Shown here piece by piece: positions 23,631 through 34,200 of a stretch of 64,000 bases of DNA. Below the pieces are notes generated by a model that worked only from the letters and a program-made list of their open reading frames with translations, was not told where the DNA came from and searched no databases. How positions within the stretch are numbered: the first letter of the stretch is position 1; each line of letters opens with the position of its first letter. The stretch spans positions 70,188,944 through 70,252,943 of the forward strand of contig OX419755.1 in the NCBI GenBank assembly GCA_948567375.1, given 5' to 3'. Origin of the DNA: Lunularia cruciata (taxonomy: Eukaryota > Streptophyta > Marchantiopsida > Lunulariales > Lunulariaceae). Position numbers and translations under genes: made by a program.

Positions 23631-24165
23631 CATGTTGTTTTTTGAGATGGAGGGTTTTCTTTTAGATTTCTTGTGATTGGACCCCCTCCATTCTCTACTT
23701 CCTGTTTGTGCACCACTTTTGTGTGAGGTGCCCTGAATTTTGAGTGTTGGTGCTATGGTGTGCTCTTGGTAGTGAGGCTGGAGTGATGACCAATCAGACT
23801 ACCTTTGTTTCTCTCTGGTGAGGTAGGAAGTGATGACCTGCAGACCGTGAGAGTGCGTGTTGTGATGGCAGGTTACATGTTGCTCTTTCTCCTAGTGTAG
23901 TTATCTCGGTTAGAGTTACATTAGTGGGTGGTGCTTAGTTGATGTTGGCACTTGGTGAGGTACATGCGGTTGTGACTTGCGGTTGTAGTTTGTGGTTCCG
24001 GTTTGTTGTTGCGGTTGCGGTTGCGGTTGTGGTTACTTTGTCACAACGGAGTTCTTTGGGGATTTTAGAGGAAATAGCCCTATAGTATGAAATGGGTTTA
24101 CTTGGAGTGGTACTCGGTATCAGTCTGTATTTCAAGTCCCAATGAGGAAGTAGATTGACTCTGAG
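23631..24165 (+). repeat. G4 leader with GGTTGC-type minisatellite
   Basis: Leader between PBS and gag, with no convincing ORF. Around 23,967-24,035 there is an imperfect array of GCGGTT / GGTTGC units (GTTGCGGTTGCGGTTGCGG). The minus-strand ORF over it is Thr-rich low complexity and not a gene. A related leader fragment may lie at 47,195-47,265 (GTGATGACCAATAGACC). Confidence 0.6.
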
Positions 24166-25865
24166 TTGGAGTTTGACACAAGAGTTGATTTAGTTGAGAG
24201 TGCACTTGGTGTGTCCGCATTGTTGTTATGTGATATGGACAAGATTTATAGGGCCTCTAAAGGCCTTAGGCGTTATTGTGGTACAGTGGGTACCATTGAG
24301 TTAAATGACTTCATCCAAGAGTTTGATAGTTGGTGTGATCTACAGCAGATGCGGAACCCGACTTTGTGTACACCTTTCATGGCATGGAAGGGATTGTTTC
24401 AGCATCTGGAGGGTCCGCCGATGGATGACTACCATGAGTTCAAGAGAGCTCATTTGGAGGAGATCGAGTTATGGAGACAACATTGGTCTCCAAACTATGT
24501 CTCTTTCACTTCAGGTTTGGTGGCCAAGAGTAGATTGGCTATACCTACGAGTTCTAGCTCAAGTGGTGTTGGTGGAGCTAGTGGAGGTGCATTAGCTGGA
24601 GATAATGTTACCACGAGTGGAGGTACCGCTATAGGAGGTGGTGTGGTACAGGGGTTTAACTCCATGGTGGAGTTCTTCAAGTGTTTGAGGCAGAACTACC
24701 AGGGAGTACGGACTGACAAGCTGAGGAGCTTGCAAGAGTTCCAACGGAAGGTTGGAGAGAGCCTACGCGAGGCATACACTTGCATGAAGCGGCTGATCAG
24801 TTTCACTCAAGGAGCTATTGAGGCCTAGGCAGTCCAGTTTTGGTATGGGATACTAGATAGAGAGTTGCAACGTAGAGTTTGTGATGCTACATTGTTACAG
24901 GCTACTTTGCCTACTTTGGCAGTGGTCTTTGGTTTGGTTGAGCGTATTGAGCTCAACATGGTGGAAGAGAGGGTGGTGACATTTGGATTTGGTAGGGAGA
25001 CCTCATCTATGGCTGTGACTTCTTCTAGAGTGCAGTAGAGTGCACCACGTCCAGTTGGTTTTTGAGGACAAGGTGGACAGCCCAAATCCTATGGAGCGAG
25101 TGAAGAGCCTAGTGGAGTTAGATCCTTACCTTCATTTTTAGGTCAGTAGCAGCCAGTGAGTAGTGATGTTGCTTGTTGGACTTGTGGTGGACCTCACCAT
25201 AAGACAGAGTGTACTCAGGGCAACGGACCCGATACCTTTGGTACATCATAGTCAGCACAGAGGCAATGTGAGCATTGCCATAGATTTGGTCACACTAGTG
25301 ACCTATGTTTTGACCTACACTCGGAGTTACGGAGTGGTAGGGCTGCTATGGCAGGTAGTAGAGGAGCTCCAATTCATGGAGGACGAGGTGGTAGAGGTGG
25401 TGGTAATGGATCTACACCTAGTAGGGGTGCAGTACCTGCCCTTACTTCTGATGTAGCTATGGCTACTCGGATTGAGCAATTGGAGCAGAGATTGGCTAGT
25501 ATGGCTATTGCTTAGAGGAGATCAGATTCGGATGCTGAGGCTTCCACCTCATATGCTGGTGACAAATATGCTTTGGACTTCATATGCGGAGCAACACAAG
25601 TGAATGAATCTATAGTAGTGACTAGGATTGTAGTATGTGCTCCAAAGCCTAGAGGAGCATCAATGGAGTTGGACCCACAGAGAGGAGAGGTTGGGAGACA
25701 AGTCAGACTTCCCCAATCTTTCATGCTATTTGAGGCATTGCAGATGACATCCATGGTTCCTAGACGTCCCAATGCAGGTGTGGTAGTTGGTGATGGAGTG
25801 CATAATGGACTACCTACTAGTTAGCCACCAACTACTACACAGACTGAGTCTAGCATGAAGTAAGG
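24166..25865 (+). pseudogene. G4 copy 2 gag
   Basis: Capsid-like region from about 24,166 (an ATG follows a stop in TAGATTGAC). It contains WRQHWSPNY and a late MVEFFKCLRQNY...LQEFQRKVGESLREAYTCMKRL, the style of a gypsy gag, with a Gly/Ser-rich linker between (about 24,545-24,650). It carries two zinc knuckles, CWTCGGPHHKTEC (about 25,172-25,210) and CEHCHRFGHTSDLC (about 25,266-25,308), then a Gly/Arg-rich stretch (RGGRGGGNG). Stops at 24,826, 25,036 and others look like C-to-T changes of Gln/Arg codons. It forms the virus-like particle shell and binds RNA in intact relatives. Confidence 0.8.
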
Positions 25866-26930
25866 GGCGGCTCAGCTGATTATACGGTGTCCTTTGTTTT
25901 CAGCTAGTGACATGTTTACATTGGGAGTTGACCCAGCCCTAGTGTTCCGGTTGGCTGATATGCTTTGTGAAAGTAGGGATGATGCAGTTCCTACTATTAG
26001 AGCAAAGGTGGTTGGTAGTGGAGCTGACTTGGTTGAGGAGCATGGGATCTATTCAACGACCAATGGTTTATGGCAAACAGCAACGGCTAGACTGGAGGAG
26101 TTGCCAACTAGATCGGCCTTTGAGAGAGTGCAGTTTACACCTGGTGTTGTCCTATTGGATAACCAGAGGGGGATTTTCCATTTGGTAGGACCTTCAGGGA
26201 AGGTCTATACACCACAGAGAGTCTTGTTAGACTCTGGTGTGCAGCCCTTTATGTTGAGAAGGCTGCAGTTGTTGGTATGGAGTTATGGAAGACCGATGTG
26301 GAGAGGTGTCCATTTCAAATCCATATATCTCTAGGTGGTGGTTTGACATAGTACATCACACGTGGGGAGCTTGTTGTCCAAGTTCAGCCTGGTCATCTGA
26401 CTGATAGCTCGCTGGTGAGAGCTTAGGCTATTGAGACAATAGCTGAGTCATATGATGTGCTAGTTGGGGGAGTAGTGTTATACCCCATGGGTTTCAATAT
26501 TGACTATTGGGAGGAAATAGGCTCCTATAGACCAGGTTGGCAATCTGATGAGGGATGGGTTTGTCGTCTACCAGTACATTTTAGTAGTGGCAGTCTTAGC
26601 TCACTACAGTCTGGGACCATGGCAACATCAGTTTTAGCTTTCAGTGGTGTGGTTACTTGGCCTGGTGACTTTTTGGAGGGGAACGCCCATGCTGAGGATA
26701 CTCCAATACCAAAGAAGATCACTCGGATTTGGAGTACAAGTGGGATTGTTGCATCCACCTTGAATGTTTCATTGTGGAGTTCAGAGGAGGCATTACAGTA
26801 GCATGCAGATCAGTTGGTGCAACAGGCTTGGAGTAGAGCCTTCGTACCATCTGGAGATGAGTGTGAGGATGAGCCTCCAGAGTCAATTGCTTTGACACCT
26901 CTGGATACCACACTCATTGCTTGGTAGTAT
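25866..26930 (+). pseudogene. G4 copy 2 aspartic protease and linker
   Basis: The ORF 25,894-26,334 ends with RVLLDSGVQPFMLRR, where DSG is the protease active site; a degenerate second half follows (RGELVVQVQPGHL, then DVLVGGVVLYPMG at about 26,455-26,490). The next part, to 26,930, gives a less conserved linker (IDYWEE, GWQSDEG, PGDFLEGNAH). It precedes the methyltransferase domain. In intact relatives the protease processes the polyprotein. Stops and one frame change are present. Confidence 0.7.
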
Positions 26931-28608
26931 CCAGTAGAGGGGATATGTCTATTGGAGTTGTTTGGTGGGATTAGCACCGGACTAGCTACAGTATTATAGG
27001 CAAGTATACGAGTACAAAGGTACTTGTATGTAGAGAGAGATGAGAGTGCTAGGTGAGTCTCTCTACATCATGTGGGACACTTGGCCTATCAATATCCGGA
27101 GTTATTACTGATGTCAACAGTCAGAGGTTACTAGAAAGCCCTACCGGCATACATTTCTTTACTAGGGCGCATGATCTAGAGAGACATGGGCCTATTCACT
27201 TGGTGATTTCTAGATGGCCATGTCAGGGGCATACACGTGCAGGTAGAGGTTTGGGTCTTTAGGATCCTTGTTTTGGTGTGTTTTGGGAGATGTTACGGAT
27301 ACTATGACATCTCTAGGTTCATCAGTCCATTTCTCCATCTTACCTTTTGGAGAATGTGCCTTGGATGGGTGATTCTTGCACCAGAGTGGTAGCGAGTACT
27401 ATGAGCCGGTATGTCTCTCACTCAAGATGAACCTCTAATGGCTATTATGGTAGTGCACCATGGACTAAGAAGGCAAGGAACCCCAACTCCATCATACTCC
27501 TCCAAGGCTAACACTCCAAGACTCAAGACATTGCTCACTAGAGAACTCAATGAGAGAGAGATAGTTGTAAATGAAAGGATGATGAGTACCTCATCACCCC
27601 TTGTTTATATAGTTGTGAAATAGTTACATACCAAAGTTACTAATTACCGCAGTAACTCAAGTTACTAGACTAAAAGTCAAGTAAAGTCAAAAAGTAGAAA
27701 GGAATATCCATTCACATGGGAATATTCCCTTAAGCATGTGGTCTTATCTTGACCCAACCACTAAGTCAAGGATTCCTTCACATGGGCTATCCTTGGACTA
27801 AAGAAGAATCCAAAACAAAAAGGCTTGCGGGCCCAAGAGTTCTCAACTCTTTCCTCAAAGCCAAACACTTAGGAATAATACCAAGTCAACACACTAAAAT
27901 CCAAAATAGTGGTGCTCATCTTTCTACTTCCTCTAAAGTAAGGTCCACTCTATCTTAGTTATGACTAACTTTAGCTAACCATGACTAATATAGAAACATC
28001 CTTTATCTCTATATAAATAATATCTCTTAAGTACTTGTAGTACCAAGCTAAATATCACAATACCACACACATGCACAAATGGATGTTACAATACACATCA
28101 TGTCCATTCTTGGATGGGACCTGCTGTATTGTTAGAAGGAGCTAGAGTGTGATCACAGGCTCATCATCTTTGTCTTTGGTGGATGAACCTCTTAACCAGA
28201 GAGGTTCTAGAATGTGCTTATGATGGGATTTAACGACTTGACCACATCCTTGTTGATGATATCTTGGATGTTGGGCATGTGTCTCAGACAGTGGTAGTGG
28301 CTGATAGGTCACATGTGGCAATGGTGAACCTAGTTGGACAGCCTAGAGCCGCATTTCTCACACTCATGAGTTTCCTAAGCTCTCATGCTTTTCAAGAGGG
28401 GTAACCTAGACTTGTTTGGGACTCATAGTTACAATAGCTGGTGGAGCTCAACGCTGATGAGAGAGAGAGGATGATGGGTTTTTGCACCGGTATTACCATT
28501 GTTCCAACAATGTCAGAGGCATCCAGGCATCAGATGTTAGGTCAGGCTATGGACCTAAACTGTTTGACTTAGATTATGAGCCTTTGCTTGGCATAGCAGC
28601 GTAGGATG
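26931..28608 (+). pseudogene. G4 copy 2 C5 cytosine DNA methyltransferase domain
   Basis: About 320 codons, interrupted by a G1 solo LTR (27,400-28,090). Motifs in order: SAM-binding LELFGGISTGLA (26,952-26,987); YLYVERDES; a segment with RGY; LVISRWPCQGHTRAG with catalytic Cys (codon 27,221-27,223); YLLENVP (ENV, 27,350-27,358); after the LTR, an RV...AHHLCLWWMNLLTREVLE motif VIII-like segment; then ELNADERERMMGF and MLGQAMDLNCLT as motif IX/X. PCQ, ENV and the late order are those of C5 methyltransferases; LWW-N-L followed by a GF...LGQ tail resembles DNMT3/DRM. Stops (for example at the CAG after TVL) and a frameshift near 27,165 make it inactive. It would methylate DNA in the nucleus. Position: between protease and RT. 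Confidence 0.85.
27400..28090 (-). repeat. G1 solo LTR inside the G4 methyltransferase
   Basis: 691 bp, minus orientation, TATGAGCCGG...GGATGTTACA, clearly the G1 LTR with scattered changes (the first TG is now TA). Flanks are GTAC and ATAC. The uninterrupted G4 copy 1 reads AAGTACATATCAAG, so the target was about 4 bp. No internal sequence is left. Confidence 0.92.
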
Positions 28609-28955
28609 TGCTTGATAGGCATCACCACTCAGACATTTGTGAGCCTTGTGCCTGTCGAGACAATTCAGGCACATGCTAGGGGCGATGAACCGAGTGGACA
28701 TGGTATTCTTGGGACAAAGCCAGTAGCTACTAGGGAGAGTGGTCTACTTGGAGTCCATCCAAGTGAGTGTGGGCTACTTGAATTACACCCTTGGTCCACT
28801 TGGGATGCAGCTAGCGGACGTGTGGAGCTTGCAGCCAAAGTGGAGGGAGTTTTTCACACAGAGGTTGGGACCTCTAGTGGTCGGAGGCATGACACTTTTG
28901 CTCCGAATGGCCTAGTATAGCAGCCAATCAGTACGTCTTCCACTCCTACTATAGT
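28609..28955 (+). pseudogene. G4 copy 2 methyltransferase-RT linker
   Basis: The frame 28,606-28,920 reads ETIQAHARGDEPSGHGILG and later VELAAKVEGVFHTEVGTSSG and HDTFAPNGLV, parallel to 6,322-6,430 in copy 1 (VFYTKFGNSSG, HDIVAPNGP). It joins the methyltransferase to the RT. It is cut at ATAGT by G2 copy B and resumes at 32,722. Confidence 0.75.
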
Positions 28956-29356
28956 TGTGGTACCCACATTTTTTGTTTTTTTTTGAAATGGAGAAGAAGA
29001 ACTGTATAGAGAAGTCGGATTGCACCTGTATGGCCAAAGAAGGCAAAGAAAAGAGTCTTTGGGATGAAACTCAAGGTAACGTGGCTTTGGGTCATAAGAC
29101 AAAGTACTTGGACTTGCCTTGTCAGCATACAACCTGAAGTAAGAAGTCTTCGTATCAGGGGGTGCTCAACCCAAGGCGAGGATAGTGTAACAAATTTTTT
29201 TTGGGGCGAGAAATTCAAGAAAGGACCGTTCAAAAACCGGCGGTCATACGCGTGAAGGACACTTGATAGTGACAGGAGCATGCAAGAGGTGTGATTTCTT
29301 GGTAGAAACTTGAATTGAAGGCACCACTCTATAAAAATTGGGCTAACAACAAAGCA

Positions 29357-31925
29357 ATGTCAAGCAATTTTCCTTTGCCATTGAGGAGTCGTCCTACAAG
29401 AGATTGTGGGAAGGGAAGTAGAGTTGAAGACGCGCTGGTGTGTAGAGGAGAATTTGAGAGAGCTTATCCAAGAGACAGTGAGAAAGAAAGAAAGATGGGA
29501 GGAGGATAGAAGAACTCCAAATTTGTAGTGAGAAATCATACAATTCGGAGGTTAGATGTGATTGCAAGAATCGCAGCCTTGAGCCGACTTCGGGTCACAT
29601 TCTTGGCGTGGAACTGGAATGTGAGCTTTCCAGGATTCATGACCGAGATAATTGAGAGTAAATGTCTTGATGGCTCCGAGGAAGAGGGGAAGAGAGGAAA
29701 TCTGGCTTGTTGGACGGAGTCGGATTGGAGATTAGTACTCGGAAGAGAGGCAAGTACAGAGCAGGGTGCCACGTTCTTGGAGAAGGGAGAGGTAGCCGAA
29801 GAAACCCAAGAAGTGAGGGATGCATTCTCTTCGAAGTGTATGAAGAATGGGTACAAAGTAGAGAGTTACAAGGATCCAGTCAAGAGAGGGATTGTGAGTG
29901 CTCTCATGGCAATCTTGAAGCCGGAGAGAACTACTTATGTGATGAAGCACCAAGCGGTGTTCTTCCATAAGATGTTTGCAAGAGAGCCAATTAATTGAGC
30001 GAGGTGCTTCCATGGGCGAACAAGACAGATGGTGTGGAACTTGCAGGATAAATTGCCTCCGCATTACATTGTGTCATTTGTAGCACATTTCTACCTGGGG
30101 CTGAATTTGCTCAATGCGGCGGAGCGCAACAAAATGGTGTTGCATTTTCATCCCAACTTAAGAAAGGAAGTCAATGCAAAGGAGCAGCAATACATTCTTC
30201 AAATCAGAAGGAGCGATGAGTACTATGCACAGACGGGGAAGAGTGTGCAGGTGGACGTAAGTACTCCGAAGTCGAAGAAGAGGAGTTGACAAGGAGAAGG
30301 CAAAGACGTCAAGAGAACAAGACCTCAGAAGACCAGAAGGGTAAACCCGAGGAAAGGTATGGTAGTAATCGTCGAAAGAAGACTTGGGAGGCAAAGCCGA
30401 GTGCAAGTCCAAAGACTCGGAACGCAAGGAAGAACCCAAGCTCACACTACAAAGTGGAGACACAAGTAGTGACAGTGACAAAGCCGGGGAGATGACATTG
30501 GTTCCCACAGTAGAAGAAGAAGTCAGGATGGAGTTCGAGGAAGAAGGTAACGTGAAGTTAGAAGACGATGTGCCAGAGCAAGGGGAGAGGAAGGTGACCA
30601 TTCAAAGAGGAGTTTGGTCCAGGAAAAAGGTGAAGTGTGAAGCGGGTCCAAGCAAGGTAAGGGAAGAGGAGAATGCCAGTTTGAGGAGTGAAGCGTCCAT
30701 TCCAATACAACAATTGCAACGAAGAAGGCGAGTATCGAGAGAAGAAGAGGTAAAGAAGGAGATCACTCTGCAAGTTGAAGTAGTCACGAGTGACGGAGTG
30801 GAGTACCTACATGAAGTTGTGTGTCCTCTGTTGGTGAAATTGGAACACAAGAAGAAAGAGATGCAGTCAAAGTGTCCGGATGTGAAGATTGTGTTACAAG
30901 TGTTAGTCTGATGGGAAGAAGAGAACTCGGAATTGAAGAGGAGTATAATCCGAGGAGAGGAGGAACAGGTGGTACTACGAGTAGAGGCAGTAGTACATAG
31001 TCAAGTGATAGAGAACTTGAGGAGAGAAGCAAGGAATCGAGAGGAACTTGTGAAGCAAAGTGACATAGCAAGGGAGAGACAAGTAGCTGAGAATGAGATC
31101 TTGAAGCAGCAATTTGCTGATTCGAGATTAGAGATTATCCATGATATGGAAAGAATAGCCAAGAAGGAACAAGAGCTCGACAGGGTGATGGAGAGTGTAG
31201 AAGAGAAGAAGCAGCTATGGCAACGAGAGTTGACGGTGAGATATAGAGAAGAAGAGAGGTTGAGAGAGTTACTTTGTAATCAAGAGGAGAAGATTGTACA
31301 GAAGAAGAAGGAGAAGGAAGTTGTGAAAGCCTTGTTTGAGGCAGAATTGGCAATGTACCAAGAGGATTGGCTTGCAAATTGGGAACAAGAGAGGAAGATG
31401 AGACTAGAGCCATTGAAGAAGATTGTAATTAGGATGAATGCAATGTTGAGTCCAGAGGCCAGTGTGCGTATTGAGGAGACGAGGCTGCACGAGTTGAAGT
31501 TGTTGGTGCAGGAGACAAGGAGTAGACATGCAAAGGACACCAATTTGAATGTGTTGTTGATTAGTCTCAGAACTCATGTAGATAGGAAAATATTGGAGGT
31601 AGAAGATAATATCACAATTCAATTAGACTTAGTAAAATTGGAGATAGATAAACTTTAGAAAGATGTTAGAGCAAAACCCAAAGTAGATGAAGTAGGAGTG
31701 CATATGTCTTTGGAGTTACCATTGGAGACATTAGAGAAGAGTGGGTCGGGAGATAAGGAGTTAGATAGATTACCCACTAGTGAAATTTCAGATCAGGAAA
31801 TAGAACTATTAGATTTGGTAGAAGATGTAGGAGTTATGAAACCCAAGGACAAAGTAGTAGTGAGCAAAGTTACTTTGGGATTGGGTTTGAAAGCTGAGGA
31901 AGAAGTAGACATCAGATTGGATTAG
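29357..31925 (+). pseudogene. G2 copy B LTR ORF, about 855 codons, nearly open
   Basis: ATG at 29,357 (MSSNFPLPLRSRP), stop at 31,925 (DEEVDIRLD-like end). Only a few stops (29,507, 29,998, near 30,288, 30,909, 31,656) and one frame shift near 30,290-30,390 break it. The N-terminal half is globular: FLAWNWNVSFPGFMT, NGYKVESYKDPVKRGI, YVMKHQ...FFHKMF, PPHYIV, YLGLNLLNAAERNKM, EEQQYIL-type block. A basic linker follows (PKSKKR, RRQRRQ), then an acidic Ser-rich stretch, then a roughly 400-residue coiled coil (LRREARNREELVKQSD, EKIVQKKKEKEVVKALFEAE), then KSGSGDKELDRL. No enzyme motif is seen. Function unknown; structural or DNA/RNA-handling roles are possible. Confidence 0.75.
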
Positions 31926-32042
31926 TAACAATTTTGAGATTTGAAGAGGTAGATATGAAGAAGTGCATTGTCATTTTGGATCTGCATGTTTGTAAAGTTG
32001 TTAGGAAGAGGTGCATTATGAAGATAATTGTCGATTGCTTCG

Positions 32043-32050
32043 CTATTTAA
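32043..32050 (+). promoter_or_regulatory. Likely G2 LTR TATA box
   Basis: CTATTTAAGAGTGGC about 680 bp before the LTR end. The matching site in copy A reads CTACTTAAGAGTGGC (minus strand, near 10,295) and in copy D GTATTTAAGGGG (near 46,280). Conservation between copies and the position in the LTR suggest a core promoter downstream of the ORF. Confidence 0.5.
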
Positions 32051-32721
32051 GAGTGGCATTTGCAGTCATATGTTGTTCAGTGCTCATTATTTCTGAGAAT
32101 AGATAAAGCAAAGTGCTGTGAAGCAGTGCTCGTTGCTTGAGCTTGATTCCGAGTATCAACTTTGTGTCTATAATTGTGAGTATGTGGAGAAATTCAAAAT
32201 GCAAGTCAGTGTGCTTGTTGGATGTTGGATTCCACAGCCTTGATCTTTATTTTGTTTGTTTGATCCTGAGTGAAGTGCAATCGGAGCAATGCCTTGATAG
32301 ATCTGAGAGGAATTGTAGTGTGGGTAGTATTCTACATTTGTGAGTGTAGTGCAAAGTTGATGTGAAGCAATTTTGATTGAGGAAGTTGTGCCTTTAGTGG
32401 AGGGGTAGAAAAAAATTATGAGGCAAAATCATCTTACAGTGTAGTGCCGTTTTTGGGAGAGCCTGAATCATCACAATCAAGATTGTTTGGAAAGAATTGA
32501 AGGTGTTGTGATTAAGGAGTGTTACTTCGTGACAAGACTACGAATCAGTGCTTGTTATTCTCTTCTGGGTGTGGTTTCTACATGAGAGATTAAAGATGCA
32601 ACCAAGAAGAACTACATTGTGACTTTTGACTATGTGTTTGAACATTTCTGAATTGTATCTTTGCAGGAACAAACTTTACTTACTCGGTTACCGCAAAAGT
32701 GATATTTGTCGGGTTGTCACA

Positions 32722-34200
32722 ATATTACAAAAGATACTTGGAAGCCAGATCTTGGACCCTAGCTTACTGGAGAGGAAAGACAAAGGGTTTGGAGGTTCTT
32801 GAGGAGTCACACAAGTTGTTTTGCCTTCAGTATCAAGGATTTGGGTGCTCTGAAAGGACATGGTATACGGATTGAGCTGACTAGCAATACACCGGTTTTT
32901 TGACGTCCTTATCGATATAGTGAGATAGAGAGGACATTGATTCAAAGCTAGAGTAGTGACCTTTTTGAGGCTGGTTTGGTGGAGATTTCACATGGAGAGT
33001 ATGCATAAGCAACACTGATGCTAGCCAAGAAGGATATGCATGGCAGCTACACAGATAGGCGGATGTGTGGAGATTATCGTCCTATCAACCAACATACTAG
33101 AGCTGATTGGTAGGCCATGCCTACATCGGAGGAGAGTTTTGATGCAATTGGGCATGCAAAAGTCTTTAGTACTTTGGATCTTTGAGCGGGATATCATCAA
33201 TTTCCGATCAGAGAGGAAGATAAGTCCAAGACAACATTTTGGGCTATTGATCCTCACGGCAAGGATATGTGATATTAGTGGAGGTTCTTACCGTTTGGGT
33301 TAAAGAATGCTCCTATTGAGTTCCAGAGGGTCATGGATAGGATCCTAGCTGGATTGGATTTTGCTTGATGCTATATTGATGACATTTTGATCTACAGCAC
33401 TACTGTGGAGGAACATGAGAGACAGTTGTTGGAGGTGTTTGAGAGGTTGAGATCTCATGGACTCAAATTACATCTTGGGAAGTGTAGGTTCCTCCATGAG
33501 CAGGTTGAGTATTTGGGTCACATTGTCTACCCCGGAGGACTTGGTGTTCAATAAACAAAGGTGGAGGCTATTGCACGTATTCCTTGGCCTACGGATGTGA
33601 GCAGAGTGCAAGCATTCCTTGGCTTGGCAAACTTCTATTGCTGCTATATTAGAGGATTTAGTGCCATTGCCAAGGCCTTGACAAAGCTGACCAAGCTTAC
33701 ACAAGAGTGGTGTTGGGGAGATGAGCACAAGAGAGCTTTTGTAGAGCTCAAGGAGAGGTTGACATCTGCTCTTATTTGGAGGAGACCGATCAAAGGACAA
33801 CCATTTCAGGTTCATACTGATTGGAGTATGTTGGGGCTTGGAGCGGTGCTCACCCAACATGATGATGAGGGGAAGGAGTTTGTGATGGCCTATGCTAGTT
33901 GCTCCAACAATTCAGCAGAGGCAAAGTTTAGTTCATATGAGGGAGAGTGCTTGGCAGCAGTTTGGGCAATAGCATATTTTTTATGTTACCTATTTGGTAA
34001 CCCCTTCACCCTCATCACTAATCATCAGCCACTAAAGTGGTTGATGGAGTCTGAAAAGCTTTCACGATGGGCTCTGATTTTATAGGATTATGATTTCATG
34101 GTTGTTCACAGACCTAGAGTGGTGAACCGTGATGCAGATGGGTTGAGTAGAAACCCATGTCTCAGCCAGAAAGATCAGACCGGAGCACGTTGGCATGGTG
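32722..34200 (+). pseudogene. G4 copy 2 reverse transcriptase and RNase H
   Basis: The first bases (ATATTACAAAAGATACTTGGAAG) continue the linker cut at 28,955. RT motifs: AKKDMHGSYTD, CGDYRPIN, HAKVFSTLDL, FGLKNAPIEFQRVMDRI, YIDDILIYS, HLGKCRFLHEQVEYLGHIV. The 'connection' segment follows (WPTDVSRVQAFLGLANFY). RNase H: HTDWSMLGLGAVLTQHDD (Asp first), SSYEGECLAAVWA, TNHQPLKWLMES. The block 33,561-34,085 is open for 174 codons. Stops elsewhere are mostly C-to-T or G-to-A. In intact relatives it copies the RNA to DNA. Confidence 0.9.

Larger units (their letters stand above)
28956..32721 (+). mobile_element. G2 copy B: giant solo LTR, 3,766 bp
   Basis: TGTGGTACCCACATTTTTTG to GTCGGGTTGTCACA, uninterrupted. 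Flanks are ATAGT and ATATT, a 5-bp target duplication with one change. G4 copy 1 at 6,438-6,500 shows the same host sequence without the insertion. It holds the G2 ORF at 29,357-31,925, and a TATTTAAG box about 680 bp before its end, which would place the ORF in the U3 part of an LTR. No internal domain is left. Alternative reading: a TG...CA-ended element of another class with a 5-bp duplication. Confidence 0.85.

Noticed and set aside
23935-24135. Thr-rich 66-codon minus-strand frame
   Set aside because: It is the antisense reading of the GGTTGC minisatellite in the G4 leader.
28956-32721. Helitron or DNA transposon as the nature of the G2 unit
   Set aside because: TG...CA ends, 5-bp duplications and the tRNA-Asp PBS next to copy D fit an LTR; there is no terminal inverted repeat of useful length, and no 3' hairpin with CTRR.
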